From Haloarcula marismortui ATCC 43049 (GTDB lineage Archaea > Halobacteriota > Halobacteria > Halobacteriales > Haloarculaceae): a stretch of 64,000 bases of DNA. The notes below the pieces were generated by a model. It did no database searches and was not told the origin of the DNA. It saw nothing but the letters and a program-made list of their open reading frames with translations. The position numbers and the translations under genes are program-made. Of the stretch, positions 59,359 to 64,000 are shown in pieces; positions within the stretch are counted from its first letter, which is position 1, and the number at the start of each line of letters is the position of its first letter. Location: contig NC_006396.1 of assembly GCF_000011085.1 (NCBI RefSeq), positions 186,001-250,000 of the forward strand. The letters run 5' to 3'.

Positions 59359-61584
59359 ATGAGGCCTACGGACCTCCCTGAAATAGACACAACAGCACAG
59401 AACCGGCGAACGTTCATGCAGCGAACTGGCGGCGTTTCGCTGGCGGCTGTGCTCGGACTGTCTAAAGGCGCCAGTGCGATGGTGGACGACGACGGCAACT
59501 TCGAATCGGACCCGTACACGTTAGGGATCGCATCCGGTGACCCGCTCCCTGACTCTGTCATCATCTGGACGCGGCTCGCCCCGAACCCCCTCGAAGCGGA
59601 CGGTGCGATGCCCAGTGAGACATTCAGCGTCGAGTGGACGGTCGCCACTGACGAAGGGATGAGCGATATCGTTAACACCGGGACCGCGACTGCCGAACCG
59701 GACCACGCGCACACTATCCACGTCGACGCAGACGGGCTTGAACCCGCTACCGAGTACTACTACCAGTTTGCGTGCCGCGGTGAGACGAGTCCGATTGGCC
59801 GGACCAAGACCGCGCCCGCCGCCGGCGCGTCCGTCGACGCGTTTCAGTTCGGCTTTGCTTCATGTAACCGCTGGGTCGATGGCCACTACACAGCATTTGG
59901 GCAGATGGCTGAAGACGAGCTTGACCTCATCGTCCATCTGGGAGACTACATCTACGAGTACGGCATCGATGTTTCAGAATCACCGCGCGAAAAGTCGCTC
60001 CCACAGGAATACAAGAAGGAGACGACGGATCTTGACACCTACCGACTCCGTTACGGCCTCTACAAATCAGACCCGAATCTGCGAGCCGCTCACGCCAGCG
60101 CCCCGTGGCTCGTTACTCGCGACGACCATGAGGTCGACAATAACTGGGCAGGGAACGTTCCGCAGGACCCCGACAAGCAATCTACTGAGGCGTTTATACA
60201 GCGCCGCGCGGCGGCATTGAAAGCGTACTACGAGCATCTGCCGTTCCGGATGGAGCAAAAGCCCGACGACGCCAGCCAGAAGCTCTACAGGTACTACGAG
60301 TTCGGTGACCTGCTCGATTTCAACGTCCTCGATACGCGGCTCTATCGGTCCGACCAGGCCTGTGATGACGTGTTCAATAAGGTCGACTGTGCGGAGCGCT
60401 TCGAGGAGGACCGAACCATCCTCGGGGACGCACAGGAGGAGTGGTTGCTTGAGAATCTTTCGGCCACTGAGACGACGTGGAACGTGCTGGCGAACCAGCT
60501 TCCCTTCGCGACGATGGACTTCAAGCAGGGGCCAGAAGAAGGGTTCCGGACAGAGCAGTGGGACGGCTACGTCCCCGAGCAGAATCTGGTCAAAACTGCG
60601 TTTGAGGAGGACGCCAACAACCCGGTGGTCATCACCGGTGATTTCCACTCTCACTGGGCGAATACGCTTATCAGTGCCAAAGACGGCTCCAGTGAACCAG
60701 TTGGCGCGGAGTTCGTCGGGACATCAATCTCGTCGGGCGGGAACGGCACCGACATGGACGACTTCGGTCGCTACGTCGTCACAGAGAACGACAACGTAGA
60801 GTACTACAACAATCAGCGCGGCTACGTCCGCTGTACGGTCACGCCTGACAACTGGACGACGGAGTTTCAGGTCTTAGAGTACGTCGACGAACCCGGTGCG
60901 CCGATGCGAACGGATGCAACAGTTGAACTCACCGCAGGCCAGCCCGGCATCCCCGATGACAACCCGTTGATCCTCGCCGACTCTATCGCCGTCGGCAACG
61001 GCAAGAACGGGACGGCAGAACTGACCGGCCGCTGGCTGGAGACAGGACTCTCAGGCGCAGCGATGACTGTCACTATTTCTGACCCCGAAATCGCAACGAT
61101 AACAGGTGTGTCAGTCGCTGACCCATTCAGTATCTCCGAGACGGACGTTGCCAGTGATGGAGCGTCCGCCGATATCCGGTTTGCCGATGTGGAAAAGAAC
61201 GCCCAGTCAGTTGTCGGTGGCACTGACACCCGACTTGCCACGCTCGACATCCGTGGACAGAGCGCCGGAACGGCTGACATCGAAGTGTCGGTCGAGAGGC
61301 TTGATGACGACAGTGGTACTGCGCTCGTAGCGAACACGGAACTGGGTGTCATCATCGTCGGCCCGCCGCCGGTCACCGGGAGCGACGAGCCGACCGACCC
61401 CGACGGCGACGGCCACTTCGAGGATGTCAACGGCAACGGGCGGGTAGACTACGATGACATCCAGCTGTTGTTCGACAATTTCGACGATGACAGCGTCGCG
61501 CTCAACAAGACGGCCTACGACTTCAACGAGAACGGCAAGCTCGAATACGACGATATCGTTACGCTGTACAGCGAGGTCAACTGA
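59359..61584 (+). CDS. phoD: Secreted PhoD-family alkaline phosphatase with cohesin-like and dockerin-like tails
   Basis: 741 residues. A Tat signal (NRRTFMQRTGGVSLAAVLG) is followed by PhoD: the metal and phosphate motifs FGFASCNRW, DLIVHLGDYIYEYG, TRDDHEVDNNWAG and GDFHSHW are visible. The C-terminal part (about 525-675) is a beta-rich cohesin-like stretch (TDTRLATLDIRGQSAGTADIEVSV), then a dockerin/EF-hand pair with D-x-N-G-x-x-D-x-D-D-I twice (DVNGNGRVDYDDIQLL; DFNENGKLEYDDIVTL). It should release phosphate outside the cell and be Ca2+-dependent in its tail. Confidence 0.93.
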   Translation: MRPTDLPEIDTTAQNRRTFMQRTGGVSLAAVLGLSKGASAMVDDDGNFESDPYTLGIASGDPLPDSVIIWTRLAPNPLEADGAMPSETFSVEWTVATDEGMSDIVNTGTATAEPDHAHTIHVDADGLEPATEYYYQFACRGETSPIGRTKTAPAAGASVDAFQFGFASCNRWVDGHYTAFGQMAEDELDLIVHLGDYIYEYGIDVSESPREKSLPQEYKKETTDLDTYRLRYGLYKSDPNLRAAHASAPWLVTRDDHEVDNNWAGNVPQDPDKQSTEAFIQRRAAALKAYYEHLPFRMEQKPDDASQKLYRYYEFGDLLDFNVLDTRLYRSDQACDDVFNKVDCAERFEEDRTILGDAQEEWLLENLSATETTWNVLANQLPFATMDFKQGPEEGFRTEQWDGYVPEQNLVKTAFEEDANNPVVITGDFHSHWANTLISAKDGSSEPVGAEFVGTSISSGGNGTDMDDFGRYVVTENDNVEYYNNQRGYVRCTVTPDNWTTEFQVLEYVDEPGAPMRTDATVELTAGQPGIPDDNPLILADSIAVGNGKNGTAELTGRWLETGLSGAAMTVTISDPEIATITGVSVADPFSISETDVASDGASADIRFADVEKNAQSVVGGTDTRLATLDIRGQSAGTADIEVSVERLDDDSGTALVANTELGVIIVGPPPVTGSDEPTDPDGDGHFEDVNGNGRVDYDDIQLLFDNFDDDSVALNKTAYDFNENGKLEYDDIVTLYSEVN

Positions 61585-61617
61585 ATGGGGGGCGTTCCCC
61601 CTGTGCCGGCGTCACTG

Positions 61618-61622
61618 TTAAC
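61618..61622 (+). promoter_or_regulatory. TATA-like box of the HesB/IscA gene
   Basis: TTAAC, about 27 bases before ATG 61647. Confidence 0.3.
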
Positions 61623-61646
61623 ACGTTCGGGCGTCCACGTAAGTGT

Positions 61647-62021
61647 ATGAGCAGCACAGCGGACGACGGCGACCCGAACCTCGGGGGCGAGGACGTCGCC
61701 GTCACCGAGCAGGCAGCGGGAGAGGCACTGGACCTCCTCGAAAGCGAAGGCATGGATGTCGAAGAATCTGGGCTCCGTCTGTACGTCCAGCAGGGCGGCT
61801 GTGCCGGACTCTCCTATGGGATGCGGTTCGAACACGCACCCGAGGAAGACGACGAGGTGTTCGAGCGCAACGGGCTCCGCGTGTTTGTCGACGACGCCAG
61901 CATCGACTACATCGAGGGGTCAGTCCTCGACTACGAGGGTGGCCTGCAGGGAGCCGGGTTCCACGTCAAGAACCCGAATGTGGTTAGCGAATGCGGCTGT
62001 GGCGAGTCCTTCCGGACGTAG
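61647..62021 (+). CDS. HesB/IscA-family iron-sulfur assembly protein
   Basis: 124 residues. Conserved cysteines C52 (GGCAGLSYG) and C116/C118 (ECGCGESF) can ligate a transient Fe-S cluster. An N-terminal extension of about 20 residues is acidic and halophilic. It stands alone: no suf genes are nearby. Convergent with the dodecin gene, whose stop codon follows immediately. Confidence 0.93.
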   Translation: MSSTADDGDPNLGGEDVAVTEQAAGEALDLLESEGMDVEESGLRLYVQQGGCAGLSYGMRFEHAPEEDDEVFERNGLRVFVDDASIDYIEGSVLDYEGGLQGAGFHVKNPNVVSECGCGESFRT

Positions 62022-62222
62022 CTACGCTTCGAGCTCGAACGCCACGACGACCTCGGCCTGGTACTCGCGGCCCTCGACGCTAGCGATCTCGACGCCCAGT
62101 TCCTCCACTTCCACCCATTTGAGATTGTCCAGTGTGGCCTCCGCGCGCTCGATAGCATCGTCGGCGGCTTTGTCGAAGCTTTCCGAACTGGTCCCGATGA
62201 GTGTGATCTTTTTGAAAACCAT
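62022..62222 (-). CDS. Dodecin
   Basis: 66 residues with the beta-alpha-beta-beta layout: [62 protein letters not shown]. Dodecins form twelve-subunit flavin (riboflavin) stores in haloarchaea. TTTTATC near 62253-62259 (minus) is a likely TATA box. The gene end abuts the HesB gene end. Confidence 0.93.
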   Translation of the reverse strand: MVFKKITLIGTSSESFDKAADDAIERAEATLDNLKWVEVEELGVEIASVEGREYQAEVVVAFELEA

Positions 62223-62269
62223 CTGCGTGCTATTTGTTCACACAGATATGTGATAAAAGTACGGACAGG

Positions 62270-62929
62270 TCACTGCGACTGCCGGTTCAGCAGTGTCTCG
62301 ACGTGACCGACCACGTCAGTGAGGTGTGCTGTCCCCCAGATAGCCACGATAATGGCTCCGATAGCGTCAAACACGAGGTCGAGCATCGTGTCGCTGAGCC
62401 CGAACTGTGTCAGAATCGTGTCGTTCCCGGTCGCCGAGGCAGCAAGCGTAATCGAGAACTCGATGACCTCCCAGAGCACGCCGAAGGCCATCACGAACAG
62501 GAGGAGGAACACGAACATGAACCGCGAGGGAATCGAGATCTCGTCAGTGTGCTCGTCGAGCGCACGAACGGTCGTGTACCCGACTGCGGCGACAACTGAT
62601 GACGAGAGGGCGTGGGTGAAGTGGTCCCACCACCAGATACTGACGTAGAAATTCTCCTCGGACCCCGGGAGGCCAACAGTCCCGAGCGCGTGGAAGAACG
62701 CCGCCGAGGTAATCCACAGCGTCAGCGCGGGGTCGAGTGCAATGCCATAGTCCCGTTCTAGCAGCGCCGGGAGTTGCGTGACGAGGATGGCGACGCCCGA
62801 ATTGACGATGATGCCGACGTTGCCCCGCTCGATACCAACTGCGAATAGGCCGATGAGAGCCAGTGACAGACTTCGCGAGAGCCGTTGCTGTGTCGCCGTG
62901 CTGATGCTGAAGCGGTCACGGACCCTCAT
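62270..62929 (-). CDS. DUF2238-like membrane protein (219 aa)
   Basis: About six hydrophobic helices, with the diagnostic SIWWWDHFTHALSSSVVAAVGY and GVLWEVIEFSITLAASATGND segments (His, Asp and Glu in the membrane zone), as in DUF2238/YjdF proteins. Function unknown. Its start overlaps the stop of the upstream membrane gene by four bases, so the two are co-translated. Confidence 0.72.
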   Translation of the reverse strand: MRVRDRFSISTATQQRLSRSLSLALIGLFAVGIERGNVGIIVNSGVAILVTQLPALLERDYGIALDPALTLWITSAAFFHALGTVGLPGSEENFYVSIWWWDHFTHALSSSVVAAVGYTTVRALDEHTDEISIPSRFMFVFLLLFVMAFGVLWEVIEFSITLAASATGNDTILTQFGLSDTMLDLVFDAIGAIIVAIWGTAHLTDVVGHVETLLNRQSQ

Positions 62930-63546
62930 AGGTCAGGCTGGACCTCCTCGGGGACGCGGCTGGTCCCAGCCTGCCGGCGGACGTAGTACGCGAAAACCAC
63001 CCCGGCACCGATGCCGGCGATGGTCGATGCGACGAACTCCCACATTATCGCTTCCTCGATGACGTGTTCGGACACCGTCGGATCGAGGATGAAGGTGGTC
63101 CCGAGAAACTGGTCGGCTACCCAGCGGACGACGGCCCAGACGCCGGCGGTAGCCATCGTGGTGATGGCCACAAAGACGACGGCGAACCGGGGCGTCATCC
63201 GGACAGGGGTAAAGAGCTGGAGTTCGACGGCGAGAATGAGCGCGATGGCGGCAACCGAGAGATACGTCGCGAGATTACCGGTCATCGAGAGCGTCGCAAA
63301 CAGCCGGCCGACAACGGGTGACGCCGCCAGCAAGAGGATTTCCCAGGGCAGCATGGCGTCCCGGTTGCGCAATAGAACTGGCGGAAAGAGCGCCAACGCC
63401 GCAACGGCCGCCGCGAATCCGGCCCACAACAGGTCGGCCTGAACGGCACTTGTCACCGAAACGGCCGCGAGCATAGCGACGATGCACCACGCCGCGATGG
63501 CGTTGACGCGCCTGTCCCGGAGCAACCGCGCCACGTCTCGGCTCAT
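62926..63546 (-). CDS. Polytopic membrane protein (206 aa)
   Basis: About six hydrophobic helices; basic N-terminus (MSRDVARLLRDRR) and charged C-terminus (YYVRRQAGTSRVPEEVQPDL) place both ends in the cytoplasm. It shares the paired layout and some His/Glu pattern with the DUF2238 gene that follows, so it may be its partner. No family name recognised. Confidence 0.6.
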   Translation of the reverse strand: MSRDVARLLRDRRVNAIAAWCIVAMLAAVSVTSAVQADLLWAGFAAAVAALALFPPVLLRNRDAMLPWEILLLAASPVVGRLFATLSMTGNLATYLSVAAIALILAVELQLFTPVRMTPRFAVVFVAITTMATAGVWAVVRWVADQFLGTTFILDPTVSEHVIEEAIMWEFVASTIAGIGAGVVFAYYVRRQAGTSRVPEEVQPDL

Positions 63547-63606
63547 ATTGGCTGGTGAGTCGCGACTGGAAAAACCCTATCGACCGATATCGGCGCGGGG
63601 ATTGTT

Positions 63607-64000
63607 TCAGATAGCGCCATACGCCATGGCATACGCGAGCGCAGCGATAGACACTGCCGCCAGCCCCGTCACGACCGTCTCCAGCCAGTCGACACCGTCA
63701 CTGAAGGGCCGGGTCGGTGCGCCGACGACGCCCAGTGCGAGGACGCTGAACACGAAGTGCGCGGACTGTTCGAGCGTCGGTGCGGGCATGAACAGGATGG
63801 CTGCTGCATACCCCAGTCCCAGCGCTGCCCGCGGACGGACGAGTCCGGTCAGCGTGTAGCCGCGGAGGTGGACGTACGTCCACACGGCGAGCCACACCGT
63901 CGCAAGTTCGATAGCGAACGCCGCCAGAAGGTGCGTGGTCGGGTCGGGGTGGAGCATCACCCGCTCGGCGACGAGTGTCACGTCGAAGGGGTAGAAGAAC
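63607..64000 (-). CDS. C-terminal part of a membrane protein (5' end outside window)
   Basis: The frame stays open past 63981 to the window edge (FFYPFD before the annotated V/M), so the start lies beyond. Four hydrophobic segments are visible in the known part (LLAAFAIELATVWLAVWTYV, LGLGYAAAILFM, SVLALGVV, VVTGLAAVSIAALAYAMAYG). It ends MAYGAI. No catalytic motif. Probably the first gene of the membrane-protein group that continues at 63546. Confidence 0.55.
   Translation of the reverse strand, partial: FFYPFDVTLVAERVMLHPDPTTHLLAAFAIELATVWLAVWTYVHLRGYTLTGLVRPRAALGLGYAAAILFMPAPTLEQSAHFVFSVLALGVVGAPTRPFSDGVDWLETVVTGLAAVSIAALAYAMAYGAI

Noticed and set aside
1..64000. CRISPR array, integrase or intact insertion sequence
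   Set aside because: I saw no series of evenly spaced identical repeats, no transposase or integrase domain and no terminal inverted repeats with a transposase gene.

Overview
The window is high-GC, protein-dense DNA from a haloarchaeon. The proteins are strongly acidic, many promoters are a TATA-like box about 25-28 bases before a leaderless start codon, and the archaeal markers TFS, RpoF/Rpb4, L21e, EF-1 beta, a NAC homologue, YchF and a HVO_2753-type zinc finger are present. The gene set fits Haloarcula or a close relative; the genus is inferred, not proven. I see no rRNA, convincing tRNA, CRISPR array, integrase, phage genes or intact insertion sequence. The window reads as ordinary chromosome with a few accessory patches.

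Layout. Positions 1-3.2 kb hold the 3' end of a secreted GH97-like glycosidase with a ricin-type lectin tail, a small zinc-ribbon protein, and dapB-dapA (lysine/diaminopimelate synthesis). Positions 3.5-12.9 kb hold small membrane proteins, a NYN-domain protein, a PUA protein, a lipoprotein, an AEC transporter, the archaeal NAC protein followed by the TrmI tRNA methyltransferase, TFS, and several haloarchaeal proteins of unknown function. Positions 12.9-25 kb form a catabolic region: creatininase-like amidohydrolase, GH13 alpha-glucosidase, a degenerate M24 protein, a nucleoside hydrolase, an ornithine cyclodeaminase/alanine dehydrogenase, a NhaC-type antiporter, an IclR regulator, a Bat-type HTH regulator, and a DgcN-DgcA pair. 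That pair matches the recently described N-acetyl-D-glutamate route for D-glutamate catabolism.

Positions 25-44 kb hold a bactofilin-like polymer-forming protein, trehalose-6-phosphate synthase, pterin/C1 genes (mptE, a Mer-like F420 oxidoreductase, a DHPS-like protein), an SMR exporter, a HAD phosphatase with a palindromic promoter, an APC permease bracketed by two RCK/TrkA proteins, a soluble GAF histidine kinase, a phosphotransferase, a PfkB kinase, and a CARDB-MacB-type ABC operon. Positions 44-51 kb begin with a messy intergenic patch containing a 55-base tandem duplication, then a split methionine synthase pair, then the conserved archaeal information cluster L21e-rpoF-DUF655-ksgA-hemK2, preceded by EF-1 beta and its zinc finger. 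Positions 51-64 kb hold a degenerate 3-hydroxyacyl-CoA dehydrogenase, a sugar isomerase and a Gfo/Idh/MocA dehydrogenase, AIM24 and CBS proteins, YchF, HisD, a large secreted PhoD phosphatase with cohesin- and dockerin-like tails, HesB/IscA, dodecin and membrane proteins.

The most interesting items are the putative D-glutamate locus with its IclR control region (17.9-25 kb), the RCK-APC-RCK module (32.4-35.4 kb), the palindrome between TATA box and start codon at 31.3 kb, and a strong conserved-looking hairpin at 28.77 kb. Start codons are my choice where stated. Family names come from motif recognition, not from searches.
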